From positions 310,001-374,000 of the forward strand of contig JBCDIZ010000001.1 in assembly GCA_038748365.1 (NCBI GenBank): DNA of 64,000 nt, written 5' to 3'. The translations under genes and the position numbers were made by a program. How positions within the stretch are numbered: the first letter of the stretch is position 1; the number at the start of each line of letters is the position of its first letter. Under the pieces are notes generated by a model. That model was not told the DNA's origin and made no database searches. It saw nothing but the letters and a program-made list of their open reading frames with translations. Of this stretch, positions 37,824 to 46,137 are shown piece after piece. The stretch comes from Alterisphingorhabdus sp038748365. GTDB taxonomy: Bacteria > Pseudomonadota > Alphaproteobacteria > Sphingomonadales > Sphingomonadaceae.

Positions 37824-39178
37824 TGGCGATTGACCTGAAAATGCCTGCGCTTTCGCCCACCATGGAAGAAGGCACGCTCGCCAAATGGCTGGTAAAGGTC
37901 GGCGATACCGTTGAGTCCGGCGATATTCTCGCCGAGATCGAAACCGACAAAGCGACGATGGAATTTGAGTCGATCGATGAGGGCGAGATTGTCGAGATAT
38001 TGGTCGCTGAAGGCACAGAGAATGTCACCGTCGGTACCGTGATTGCGCGAATGACAGGTGAGGGTGAGGAAGCTGCGCCTGCTGCTGCAGCGCCTGAGCC
38101 AACACCTGCACCCGAGCCGACAGCCAGCGCCGCGCCTGCTGCTCCGGTGGCTGTTGAGCGCGCCAGCGATCCTGCGATCCCTGAGGGCACCAACATGGTG
38201 CCGATCACCGTGCGCGAGGCACTACGCGATGCCATGGCCGAGGAAATGCGCAGCGATGACCGCGTGTTCGTTATGGGTGAAGAAGTCGCTGAATATCAAG
38301 GAGCCTATAAGGTCACCCAGGGTCTGCTCGAAGAATTTGGCGACCGCCGGGTGATCGATACACCGATTACCGAATATGGTTTTGCCGGTGTCGGCACCGG
38401 CGCGTCTATGGGCGGCTTGCGGCCAATTGTCGAGTTTATGACCTTCAACTTCGCGATGCAGGCGATTGACCATATTATCAACTCTGCGGCCAAGACCAAT
38501 TATATGTCGGGTGGCCAGATGCGCTGTCCAGTGGTCTTCCGCGGTCCCAATGGCGCAGCGAGCCGTGTTGCTGCGCAGCATAGCCAGAATTTCGGTCCCT
38601 GGTATGCCAGTGTGCCGGGTCTGATCGTCATCTCACCCTATGATGCTGCCGATGCAAAAGGCTTGCTCAAGGCCGCGATCCGCACCGAAGACCCAGTGGT
38701 CTTCCTGGAAAATGAACTGCTTTACGGTCGCAGCTTCGATATCCCCGAGATTGACGATTATGTCCTACCCATAGGCAAGGCGCGTACCATGCGTTCAGGT
38801 AGCGATGTCACTATTGTCAGCTACTCCATCGGAGTTGGCATAGCGCTGGAAGCCGCCGATGCGTTAGCGGGGCAGGGCATTGATGCTGAAGTCATCGACT
38901 TGCGCACCCTGCGTCCGATCGACAAGCAAGCGGTGCTCGACAGCCTGGCCAAGACCAACCGTATGGTCGTGGTCGAAGAAGGCTGGCCCACCTGTTCCAT
39001 CGCCAGCGAGATAGTCGCCATCGCCATGGAAGAAGGCTTTGACGATCTTGATGCGCCTGTATTGCGTGTCACCAATGAAGATGTGCCGCTGCCCTATGCT
39101 GCTAATCTCGAAGAGCTGGCGCTGGTCGATGCCGAACGCGTCATCGCGGCGGTGCGCAAAGTTTGCTATGTCGATTAA
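37823..39178 (+). CDS. pdhB: Pyruvate dehydrogenase E1 component, beta subunit, with N-terminal lipoyl domain
   Basis: 451 residues. An N-terminal lipoyl domain (1-80) carries the lipoylated Lys43 in IETDKATMEF. An Ala/Pro/Glu linker (about 84-115) follows, and then the E1-beta fold (MVPITVREALRDAMAEEM ... DTPITEYGFAGVGTGASMGG ... VDLRTLRPID-like VIDLRTLRPIDKQAV). A lipoyl domain on E1-beta is characteristic of alphaproteobacteria. The E2 and E3 genes are not adjacent here: the next gene is convergent and unrelated, 9 bases away. Confidence 0.98.
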   Translation: MAIDLKMPALSPTMEEGTLAKWLVKVGDTVESGDILAEIETDKATMEFESIDEGEIVEILVAEGTENVTVGTVIARMTGEGEEAAPAAAAPEPTPAPEPTASAAPAAPVAVERASDPAIPEGTNMVPITVREALRDAMAEEMRSDDRVFVMGEEVAEYQGAYKVTQGLLEEFGDRRVIDTPITEYGFAGVGTGASMGGLRPIVEFMTFNFAMQAIDHIINSAAKTNYMSGGQMRCPVVFRGPNGAASRVAAQHSQNFGPWYASVPGLIVISPYDAADAKGLLKAAIRTEDPVVFLENELLYGRSFDIPEIDDYVLPIGKARTMRSGSDVTIVSYSIGVGIALEAADALAGQGIDAEVIDLRTLRPIDKQAVLDSLAKTNRMVVVEEGWPTCSIASEIVAIAMEEGFDDLDAPVLRVTNEDVPLPYAANLEELALVDAERVIAAVRKVCYVD

Positions 39179-39187
39179 GCGCTGAAA

Positions 39188-39892
39188 TCAGGATGCGGTA
39201 AAGCGGTTACAGTGCGGATTAACAGCATTGTCATCGGCTACACCTTCACTTAGATCGCGGTCATCGCGGATTGTAAAAGCAGCTTCATGCTTGATCACTT
39301 TTCCTGAAATAAAGCTATCACCGAATAGTCCCTGATACTCGTAGAATATCTCGACATACATTACTGCGCTGTCTGGCTCTGCCTGGATCTCAAGACCTGC
39401 TGGCCCCATACCGACGAAAGAGCTATCATTCTCTTCGCTTGTCCCTTGAGGGCCATAATCGGAGCTATAATCCTTGACGCCAATGCACCGCTGCCAGCGG
39501 ATTCTTTGCCACACCCCATCATTGGTAGTCTCCAGGCTGGACAGAATAACACGACCATTTTCGAGGAGATCAATCTCCTGACCCTGTAAACGAACGCCGG
39601 CAAAAACGGAATTCACGTCGTTGCGATAGATGATTTTTGAAGATGATCCGGTAACTGTCTGACCCATCCGGGATGCATTATCCGCAAGGCTGAGCGCAGC
39701 TTGGCTGACATTCATGCTTGTGATAGCCAAATAGGCAACCTCGGTACCATACATGCCCAGCCCTAAAAAGATGGGTAAGCTAAGAGCGAATTCGATCAAG
39801 GCTAGGCCGCTACGATCCCTTTTCAGTTGTTTGAAAAGACCTTTAAAGCGCGGCTTTGATTGTTCAGTTTTATCTGCAGTGATCATCAGCAT
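39188..39892 (-). CDS. TadE/TadF-like pilus assembly pseudopilin-type protein
   Basis: A 234-residue protein with a short basic cytoplasmic N-terminus. The TadE-type segment RDRSGLALIEFALSLPIFLGLGMYGTEVAYLAI is its single membrane helix, bearing the conserved Glu. A periplasmic domain rich in aromatic and acidic residues follows. Such proteins are minor pseudopilins of Tad (Flp) secretion systems. It overlaps the preceding TadE gene by 7 bases and is the distal member of a three-gene set. No secretion ATPase or pilin genes accompany it. Confidence 0.82.
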   Translation of the reverse strand: MLMITADKTEQSKPRFKGLFKQLKRDRSGLALIEFALSLPIFLGLGMYGTEVAYLAITSMNVSQAALSLADNASRMGQTVTGSSSKIIYRNDVNSVFAGVRLQGQEIDLLENGRVILSSLETTNDGVWQRIRWQRCIGVKDYSSDYGPQGTSEENDSSFVGMGPAGLEIQAEPDSAVMYVEIFYEYQGLFGDSFISGKVIKHEAAFTIRDDRDLSEGVADDNAVNPHCNRFTAS

Positions 39893-40491
39893 GTTTCCGT
39901 CGTGACCTCAGGTGGATTATCTTGCTGTCCATATGGCTGATTTCGCAGCACTGACTCGTGCACCATTTCCCCGGTCTGTGAGAAACCCAGCAAGCTATAT
40001 AATGGGAAGATGCGCGGATATTGCATGGTTACGCGATAGCGTACAATGTCTCTGGGGCCACCTATACCGGCTTCGCCAATATCAGCATCCCAGGTACCAT
40101 TACCATTTTCATCTTCGAACGTTTCACCAGTATCGCAAAATCCGTCGCTGTTATTGTCTGTCACAATAACTTCGGGGCGTGCGACATCGGCAAAATCAAA
40201 ATAGCTGGTACGTTCAAATGTCAGTTGCGCCTGATTGTTGATATTATGTACTTGATCACGCACCTGTTCATCTATGGCGCTGACACTTGCGGGCGCGGTT
40301 TCCAATGTTGAAGCACGTGCCGCCGCAGCCACCGCACCGTTCAGAGTAGAACGCATGAATACTGAGTAGCCCAGATCGAAAGACCCCATAAGCAAAATCA
40401 TGAATATCGGTGCGATAAGCGCGAATTCTATTAGCGCAGCACCTTTGCGTGCTTGCTTCAGTCGCGATAAAATCTGAGAGAGTGGCATCAT
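39886..40491 (-). CDS. TadE-like pilus assembly protein
   Basis: A 201-residue protein with the TadE signature RKGAALIEFALIAPIFMILLMGSFDLGY near the N-terminus (membrane helix with conserved Glu). The periplasmic part contains an acidic, calcium-loop-like segment (DNNSDGFCDTGETFEDENGNGTWDADIG), which could bind a divalent cation. Its ATG overlaps the stop of the upstream TadG-like gene (ATGA), so synthesis is coupled. Confidence 0.85.
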   Translation of the reverse strand: MMPLSQILSRLKQARKGAALIEFALIAPIFMILLMGSFDLGYSVFMRSTLNGAVAAAARASTLETAPASVSAIDEQVRDQVHNINNQAQLTFERTSYFDFADVARPEVIVTDNNSDGFCDTGETFEDENGNGTWDADIGEAGIGGPRDIVRYRVTMQYPRIFPLYSLLGFSQTGEMVHESVLRNQPYGQQDNPPEVTTETC

Positions 40492-42263
40492 TCGGTCAAC
40501 CTCAGCTCCGCAATCTGCTCTGCAATTGTCGCAAAACGTTGGCTTAACTCGGTCGAGTTGTTAGCAACGAAAGAGCTGTTCGGGCTGGCGCAAGTTGTTA
40601 GCTCTGTGGTGAGGGCGGTATTAAATGCGACTACCCAGAGCCTGATGCCTTTCGCTTTTATCGCTTTACACAATTCGGTGTAACGTGTTTCGACATTCCC
40701 CAGTTGTGCACCAAATGTCCCGCTGCCACCATTTGGGTTACCTGTTATACGACCATCATGCCGTTCTATCCCGTAGGCTGTATAAGCACTATCACTAACC
40801 CCGAGATCGCCATCACTCATCCAGACGATATGGCGACCGACAAACCCGCCGTTCGATGGTTCTTCATTAACAGTGCTGGCAAAAATACCTTCTGCTGATG
40901 ACACGCGAGCGCCCCAGAGCAAGCCTATATCGTGATAGGTTCCGCCATCGGGTATCAGAGTGGCATGATAATCTTGGAAATTGCTCAAGGTAGCATATTC
41001 TGTCAGCGAAGCAGAACGTGCCGGACAAGCAACTTGCGGGTCTCGAACATCATTCGCAAGATCAGTCGTCGACAATTGGCCGTGGCGCCGTCTCAGAGAC
41101 ACTTCCGGCCAATAAGGTCGCCAGCGTGTTGCATCGCTTATCGGTGCGCTATCAATATCCAGATCAAATAGACCGGCTGGGGAAATCTGACCGCTTGCAG
41201 GATCAAACGCTATAGTGCTTGTGCCAACCGTGTCGCGTTCTTCGATGCAACCCGCCCATATATAGTCATCATTGGTTCTGGTTGAGGGATCTCGAACAGA
41301 GGTGCCTGTCTTGTAGTCGGAAACATCAAAAGTGACGGCTCTATATATTCTGTCTTCGTCCCATATACATCCATTATAGGTGCTATCAAAGCGGCCATAA
41401 ACCCTGTGCCCAGGCCAGTTACCAAAGAAACCGCCGCAATTAGATGTATATAGAGAGTTCTGACTGCGGAAATATTCAGTTATAAAATATTCACTGGATT
41501 GATATGTGTGCTCATCAACAATATAAGCTGAAGGTAACAGATAGCCGACATTCACCGTTTGTGAATAAGGTACAAAAGCATAACGCACCCTTGCACCACT
41601 ATTTGATGCAGCTTCATCGATTGTATTGTAGAAGCCGTCCATGGCGTCTTTTAATGCTTGCAGCCTTGATGTCAGTGATAAACCTCCAAAGGCAACACCT
41701 TCAATAGGTACACTGCCATTAGCAATGAAGTAATTTAGGCATTCACTACTGTTAGAGTTTTCAGGGCAAGCCATCGAACCGGTATTATCCAGGACGAAAG
41801 TGATATCTGAATTCGCGATTTCCAGCTGTGCTGTGCAATTGACGGCTATATCGAGACTGTCGAAATTAAACATGCTCATTACTACCGTCGGCACCGTTAC
41901 AGAAGCTGACCCTATAACGGTAGAGCCGCCAGCAGGATTGGATGAGGTAAATGTGCTGTTGGTCGTTTCAATATACCCGGTTGGATAGTTGATCTCGAAA
42001 TAGTCATCAGCAACTGCCTTGGCCGCAGTGGTATATTCTCCATCAGCCATGGCTTTACGGCCAGCCAGAACGCCTGCATCACAGGCCTGTTGCAGTCGCG
42101 ATTGTACCATATAGGCACGGCTTATATCGACGCCGCTGCCGATCATTGCGGTCAGCGGGACAAGACCGGCTGCAACCATGGCGAGAGTGTTACCCGCTTT
42201 GCTGCGCCGCAGACGGAGCAGCAGGTCCACCAGCCCGAAAATCGCTAATCGTTTGTTTTTCAT
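40488..42263 (-). CDS. TadG-like / VWA-domain pilus-associated protein
   Basis: A 591-residue protein with the TadG-type N-terminus (GNTLAMVAAGLVPLTAMIGSGVDISRAY, membrane helix) and a large periplasmic VWA domain beginning at DITFVLDNTGSM (MIDAS DxTxS variant). A long cysteine-containing insertion follows, and the VWA fold ends with ELCKAIKAKGIRLWVVAFNT. The ATG at 42263 gives a normal start; an ATG at 42290 is possible. It leads a unit with two TadE-like genes, probably surface adhesion or secretion accessory factors of a Tad system encoded elsewhere. Confidence 0.85.
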   Translation of the reverse strand: MKNKRLAIFGLVDLLLRLRRSKAGNTLAMVAAGLVPLTAMIGSGVDISRAYMVQSRLQQACDAGVLAGRKAMADGEYTTAAKAVADDYFEINYPTGYIETTNSTFTSSNPAGGSTVIGSASVTVPTVVMSMFNFDSLDIAVNCTAQLEIANSDITFVLDNTGSMACPENSNSSECLNYFIANGSVPIEGVAFGGLSLTSRLQALKDAMDGFYNTIDEAASNSGARVRYAFVPYSQTVNVGYLLPSAYIVDEHTYQSSEYFITEYFRSQNSLYTSNCGGFFGNWPGHRVYGRFDSTYNGCIWDEDRIYRAVTFDVSDYKTGTSVRDPSTRTNDDYIWAGCIEERDTVGTSTIAFDPASGQISPAGLFDLDIDSAPISDATRWRPYWPEVSLRRRHGQLSTTDLANDVRDPQVACPARSASLTEYATLSNFQDYHATLIPDGGTYHDIGLLWGARVSSAEGIFASTVNEEPSNGGFVGRHIVWMSDGDLGVSDSAYTAYGIERHDGRITGNPNGGSGTFGAQLGNVETRYTELCKAIKAKGIRLWVVAFNTALTTELTTCASPNSSFVANNSTELSQRFATIAEQIAELRLTE

Positions 42264-42426
42264 GCCTATTTCCACCTGTTTTTGCTCCATTCTGAGCAGA
42301 GCAAATTGGTCCGCCCTCGACCATCAGACAGGTTTATAGGGGAGCATTGGTGATCGGGTTTCTAAAGAACATGGTTAAATTAACATAAACCTTGATTTCG
42401 CCACCAGCACATCAGATGACGCCGCG

Positions 42427-43086
42427 ATGGACGATCCACTGCATCTGACGCCATGGCAGCGACTGGCTCTGGCTTATGTGCCTGTATCTGTGCGTAAGGC
42501 GCAGGAAACCGTGCTTGCCATGGATGCTATTGGCGGCAAAATCTGTGACAGTACTTCGGAGATGCTGCTGGGTCAGATGCGCTATGCCTGGTGGCGGGAT
42601 GTTATGAACGGAACATCGACAGATCGCCGCACCGGGCATCCTTTACTAGAGTTGATTGGCGAACAGCCAGGGTTTGAGCAACAAGCCCTTGTCCCGATCA
42701 TCGATGCCTGGGAGAGTTATATCGTTGATGCAGACGGCGCCTATGGTGGTGAACATGCGCGTGACAGAGGTGCAGCGCTTGCGCAGTGTTTTGTGCGACT
42801 GGGTATGGCAGATGACTCTAAAGAGTTGGACAATATGCTTGGCTGCTACGCATTATGGGATGACATCCGCATGGGCCGTTATGATGGCGAGGCAGCTATT
42901 ACGGTTAAACAGGTGTTAGGCAAACAGCTTAACCCATTAAGAAATTGGAAAATACCACGGCGATTGCGAATATTGGCGATTATCCGCGAGATGATTGTGC
43001 GTGATGCGTTGCATGACGGTTGGGACAAGCCATTAATGCGGCCTTCGATGGCAGCGCGGATCATAAGGCGCGGCCTGACAGGCTAG
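42427..43086 (+). CDS. Squalene/phytoene synthase-like protein (NDUFAF6-type)
   Basis: A 219-residue all-helical protein recognisable by MLLGQMRYAWWRDVM, the block shared with squalene/phytoene synthases. It is shorter than a full synthase, and I see neither of the two DxxxD substrate-binding motifs, so prenyl transfer is unlikely. It resembles the NDUFAF6-like assembly-factor branch. Followed after 46 bases by the EF-hand gene. Confidence 0.7.
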   Translation: MDDPLHLTPWQRLALAYVPVSVRKAQETVLAMDAIGGKICDSTSEMLLGQMRYAWWRDVMNGTSTDRRTGHPLLELIGEQPGFEQQALVPIIDAWESYIVDADGAYGGEHARDRGAALAQCFVRLGMADDSKELDNMLGCYALWDDIRMGRYDGEAAITVKQVLGKQLNPLRNWKIPRRLRILAIIREMIVRDALHDGWDKPLMRPSMAARIIRRGLTG

Positions 43087-43105
43087 TATTAGGGTGTTAT
43101 AGCTC

Positions 43106-43130
43106 GTTACCTCTCAATGGATGAGGTGAC
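43106..43130 (+). promoter_or_regulatory. Hairpin enclosing the ribosome binding site of the EF-hand gene
   Basis: GTTACCTC (43106-43113) can pair over eight bases with GAGGTGAC (43123-43130), which contains the Shine-Dalgarno sequence of the gene starting at 43133. The loop has nine bases. Such a stem could hide the ribosome binding site; this is a prediction from sequence only. Confidence 0.35.
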
Positions 43131-43132
43131 AG

Positions 43133-43597
43133 ATGGGCAAATATCTTATCGGTGGCATTGCAACCCTTATGCTTATGCTGGCGGGGTTTCTCTATATGCT
43201 GGGCAATGCGCAGGAAGAGATGCCCATAAAGGCCGAACCGCCGCCGCAGGATATTGCACCTTCCGATGATGAACTACCCAAAGCGGATGTCTCGGATCTC
43301 GTAGGGCCGGAACCTCCAGAAGCCACCGAATTAACGCGCGAGCAGCGCCGATTTGGGCGTTACGATCGTGATTCCAATTTGCGTATTACCCGCAATGAGA
43401 TGCTGAGTAGCCGTAGCAAAGCTTTCCGTAAGCTGGATGTGGACGGCAACAATCTGCTGACATTTGAAGAATGGGCAGTGGCGACAGTGGAGCGCTTTGA
43501 AGGTGCTGATGCTGATGGCGATGAAGAGCTGACGCCGGAGGAATTTGCGACCACGCGGCCGAAGCGGAAAGTACAGAAGCCGCGGTGTGATTGTTAA
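43133..43597 (+). CDS. Membrane-anchored or exported EF-hand protein
   Basis: A 154-residue protein. The N-terminal hydrophobic segment (GGIATLMLMLAGFLYML) is a membrane anchor or signal. A Pro/Glu-rich spacer and three EF-hand loops follow: DRDSNLRITRNE, DVDGNNLLTFEE and DADGDEELTPEE. All three keep acidic residues at the key positions 1, 3 and 12, so calcium binding is likely. The C-terminus is basic and ends PRCDC. Function unknown. The Shine-Dalgarno lies in a potential hairpin. Confidence 0.85.
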   Translation: MGKYLIGGIATLMLMLAGFLYMLGNAQEEMPIKAEPPPQDIAPSDDELPKADVSDLVGPEPPEATELTREQRRFGRYDRDSNLRITRNEMLSSRSKAFRKLDVDGNNLLTFEEWAVATVERFEGADADGDEELTPEEFATTRPKRKVQKPRCDC

Positions 43598-43639
43598 AAT
43601 TTTTCGCACGGAGCCGCGGAGGCGTGGGGATTATAATAT

Positions 43640-43777
43640 TCTCCCCTCCTCCTTTAGGGGAGGGGCAGTGAGACTTAATGAGCGAAGCGAATTTAGTCGC
43701 AGCGGGGTGGGGGTATCCGCTTGCGCTGTGCTTGTTAAACGCCCCCACCCCAACCCCTCCCCTGAAGGGGAGGGGCT
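43640..43777. repeat. Two-part palindromic repeat of a second family
   Basis: Left palindrome around CCCTCCTCCTTTAGGGGAGG and right palindrome CCCTCCCCTGAAGGGGAGG. The inner arms GGGGTGGGGG (43703-43712) and GCCCCCACCCC (43741-43751) are inverted to one another. The layout parallels the DUF559-type element but the sequence differs. It lies between the convergent EF-hand and trmFO genes. Confidence 0.75.
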
Positions 43778-43808
43778 AGTTTCTACCCGCCTCCACGTGA
43801 ACCAAGAA

Positions 43809-45164
43809 TCACGCCGCTTGCGAGAGCCCACCCAGCCAGCTCTGCAAATCCGCTCGTGCGCGTGCGGTATAGGCCTCTTTGCGTTCTTTCTTCTTCACCT
43901 TGCCTTCAAGCGGCGGGAACAGGCCGAAATTGACATTCATCGGCTGATAGTCGCTGGCATCGGCATCGCCGGTGATATGTGAGAGCAGGGCGCCCAAGGC
44001 TGTTGTCTGAGGCGGGGCATCGAGCCGTGATCCACGCAGTTCAGCCGCGGTCATCCGTGCCGCCATCAGGCCAACAGCTGAGCTTTCGACATAGCCTTCG
44101 CATCCGGTAATTTGCCCAGCGAAGCGAATATGTGGCGCTTTTTTCAAACGCAGCGAGCGATCCAGCAGCGTGGGTGAATTAATGAAGGTGTTGCGGTGCA
44201 GGCCACCTAATCGGGCAAATTCGGCGTTTTCCAAGCCTGGTATTGTGCGGAACAGCTCAACCTGCGCGCCATATTTCAGCTTGGTCTGAAAGCCGACCAT
44301 ATTCCACAACGTACCAAGCCGATTATCCTGTCGCAGCTGCACCACGGCATAAGGCCAGCGCCCGGTGCGGGGATCGTCTAGTCCAACCGGCTTCATCGGG
44401 CCATAGCGCAGCGTATCAACCCCGCGTGACGCCATGACTTCAATCGGCATACAGCCCTCAAAATAAGGCGTATCCTTTTCCCATTGCTTGAAGTCGGTCT
44501 TTTCACCGTCCATCAGGCCCTGGTGGAAGGCGAGATACTGCTCCTTGTCCATCGGGCAGTTGATATAGTCCTTGCCATCGCCATCGGCGCTGCCCTTATC
44601 CCAGCGTGATTGTTTCCAGGCGATATCCATATCGATGCTGTGATGATGCACAATCGGTGCAATCGCGTCAAAAAAGGCGAGGGACTCTGAACCTGTCGCG
44701 GCACCGATGCTCTCGGCCAGCGATGCGGCTGTCAGCGGGCCGGTAGCGACAATGGTTGCGCCTTCGCTGGGTAAACGGTCCACCCGCTCGCGAACAATGG
44801 TAATATTCGGATGATTTGTCAGACGCTTGCTGACCTCATTCGAGAAAATATCACGATCTACAGCCAGCGCCGACCCGGCGGGAACCTTTGCAATTTCCGC
44901 TGCGGCCATAATGATGGAGTCCAACGCGCGCATTTCTGCATGGAGCAGGCCCACCGCATTGCGCTCGGCATCGTCGGAACGGAAGCTGTTGGAGCAGACC
45001 AATTCGGCGAGACCATCGGTCTGATGCGCCGGGGTCATATCGCCTGATCCGCGCATTTCTGAAAGGCGGACTTTGAGCCCGGCCTGTGCGAGTTGCCAAG
45101 CGGCTTCGGAACCGGCAAGGCCGCCACCGATAATATGGACGTCATATGATTGCGTGTCTGTCAT
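43809..45164 (-). CDS. trmFO: Methylenetetrahydrofolate-tRNA-(uracil-54-C5)-methyltransferase TrmFO
   Basis: Flavoenzyme that makes ribothymidine at position 54 of tRNAs using methylene-tetrahydrofolate. The 451-residue product has the FAD-binding VHIIGGGLAGSEAAWQLA at the N-terminus, SEMRGSGDMTPAH, the ELVCSNSFRSD block with Cys57, GMASRGVDTLRYGPMKPVGLDDPRTG-like VMASRGVDTLRYGPMKPVG, and the family C-terminus with FGLFPPL. Standard length. Certain. Confidence 0.97.
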   Translation of the reverse strand: MTDTQSYDVHIIGGGLAGSEAAWQLAQAGLKVRLSEMRGSGDMTPAHQTDGLAELVCSNSFRSDDAERNAVGLLHAEMRALDSIIMAAAEIAKVPAGSALAVDRDIFSNEVSKRLTNHPNITIVRERVDRLPSEGATIVATGPLTAASLAESIGAATGSESLAFFDAIAPIVHHHSIDMDIAWKQSRWDKGSADGDGKDYINCPMDKEQYLAFHQGLMDGEKTDFKQWEKDTPYFEGCMPIEVMASRGVDTLRYGPMKPVGLDDPRTGRWPYAVVQLRQDNRLGTLWNMVGFQTKLKYGAQVELFRTIPGLENAEFARLGGLHRNTFINSPTLLDRSLRLKKAPHIRFAGQITGCEGYVESSAVGLMAARMTAAELRGSRLDAPPQTTALGALLSHITGDADASDYQPMNVNFGLFPPLEGKVKKKERKEAYTARARADLQSWLGGLSQAA

Positions 45165-45256
45165 GGGAAGCGCCTATGCCAATTTCATGGTTAAACGGCA
45201 ATGGCACAATTTGGGGGGATATGCGCTACCCGCGGTCTGGACAGGCTCATCCAATC

Positions 45257-45358
45257 ACCGTTAAGGCTGAGTGCTGAGCCAGTCGAAGTATCGAAGCCTG
45301 TTTCTCAGTCTAGCACAAAGTCGAGAGACGCCCTTCGACAGGCTAAGGACTAACGGTA
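45257..45358. repeat. Inverted-repeat element with ACCGTTA ends
   Basis: The outer ends ACCGTTA and TAACGGT are inverted. Inside, AGCCAGTCGAAG and CTTCGACAGGCT form a second, nearly complementary pair. It occupies about half of the intergenic region between the divergent trmFO and YhhN genes. It resembles the short intergenic repeats rich in TTCGACAGGCT common in this bacterial group. Confidence 0.65.
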
Positions 45359-45371
45359 GAGGGCATATGAT

Positions 45372-46031
45372 GTGAAACAGGCTTTGGTGGAAGATAGGCC
45401 CTTTCTCATCCTCAGCCTGGTTTTTGCTATTGGCTTCCCATTCTTACGCGATGGGCCAGTGCCCGAAAGCCTTTTGATGGTGTGGAAAGCCGGCGCAGTG
45501 GCCATGTTGGCGCTTTATGCAGCGCGGCGGTTGAAAAGCCTGCATGGCTGGCTGCTATGCGGCGCGCTGGCGTTATCAGCGCTGGGGGATGCGCTGATTG
45601 TGCTGAACCTGACATGGGGCGCATTGGCGTTCCTCGTATCGCATATCGTGGCCATTATGCTATATGCGCGCAACCGTCGCGAAATAGTAACGCCCAGTCA
45701 GCGCTTGTTGGCAATCACTTTGGTGATTGTCGTGCCGCTTTTGTCGCATCTGGTTTCCTACGGTGAGGCGGGCTGGGGACTGATTCTTTATGGCTTGGGA
45801 CTTGGCCTGATGGCAGGAATGGCCTGGACCAGTCGCTTCCCGCGGTATCGGGTCGGCTTAGGTGCAGTGCTGTTCGTTCTCTCCGACCTGTGCATCTTTG
45901 CGCTAATGGGCATCAGCAAAGATGCATGGCTGATCAATCAGGCAGTCTGGCCGCTTTACTATGCGGGTCAGTTGATGATCGCGACGGGTGTAGTCCGCTT
46001 TTTGCGGGTACGGCCTTATTTGAGCGCTTAG
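45372..46031 (+). CDS. YhhN-family membrane protein (lysoplasmalogenase-like)
   Basis: A 219-residue protein with about eight transmembrane segments. The helical pattern with AMLALYAARRLKSLHGWLLCGALALSALGDALIVL and GAVLFVLSDLCIFALM matches the YhhN/TMEM86 family, some members of which hydrolyse lysoplasmalogen vinyl ethers. The GTG start at 45372 is used because both nearby ATG codons run into a stop at once. The gene ends at a double palindromic repeat. Confidence 0.85.
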   Translation: MKQALVEDRPFLILSLVFAIGFPFLRDGPVPESLLMVWKAGAVAMLALYAARRLKSLHGWLLCGALALSALGDALIVLNLTWGALAFLVSHIVAIMLYARNRREIVTPSQRLLAITLVIVVPLLSHLVSYGEAGWGLILYGLGLGLMAGMAWTSRFPRYRVGLGAVLFVLSDLCIFALMGISKDAWLINQAVWPLYYAGQLMIATGVVRFLRVRPYLSA

Positions 46032-46036
46032 TCAGG

Positions 46037-46123
46037 CCCACCCCTAACCCCTCCCGCAAGCGGGAGGGGAACTGTATCGCGCATCCTTCTCCCCTCCCGC
46101 TTGCGGGAGGGGCGGGGGGTGGG
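46037..46123. repeat. Inverted pair of head-type palindromic repeats
   Basis: Two copies of the DUF559-element head repeat (palindrome CTCCCGCAAGCGGGAG / CTCCCGCTTGCGGGAG) face each other across a 20-base spacer, with outer ends CCCACCCC and GGGGTGGG. It lies between the convergent YhhN and gyrA genes and could end both transcripts. Confidence 0.8.
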
Positions 46124-46137
46124 TTTGTAACCTAGGC

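Noticed and set aside
42360..42395. CtrA-type TTAA box upstream of the Tad genes
   Set aside because: TTAAATTAAC is present but the TTAA-N7-TTAA spacing is not met, so it is only an AT-rich sequence.
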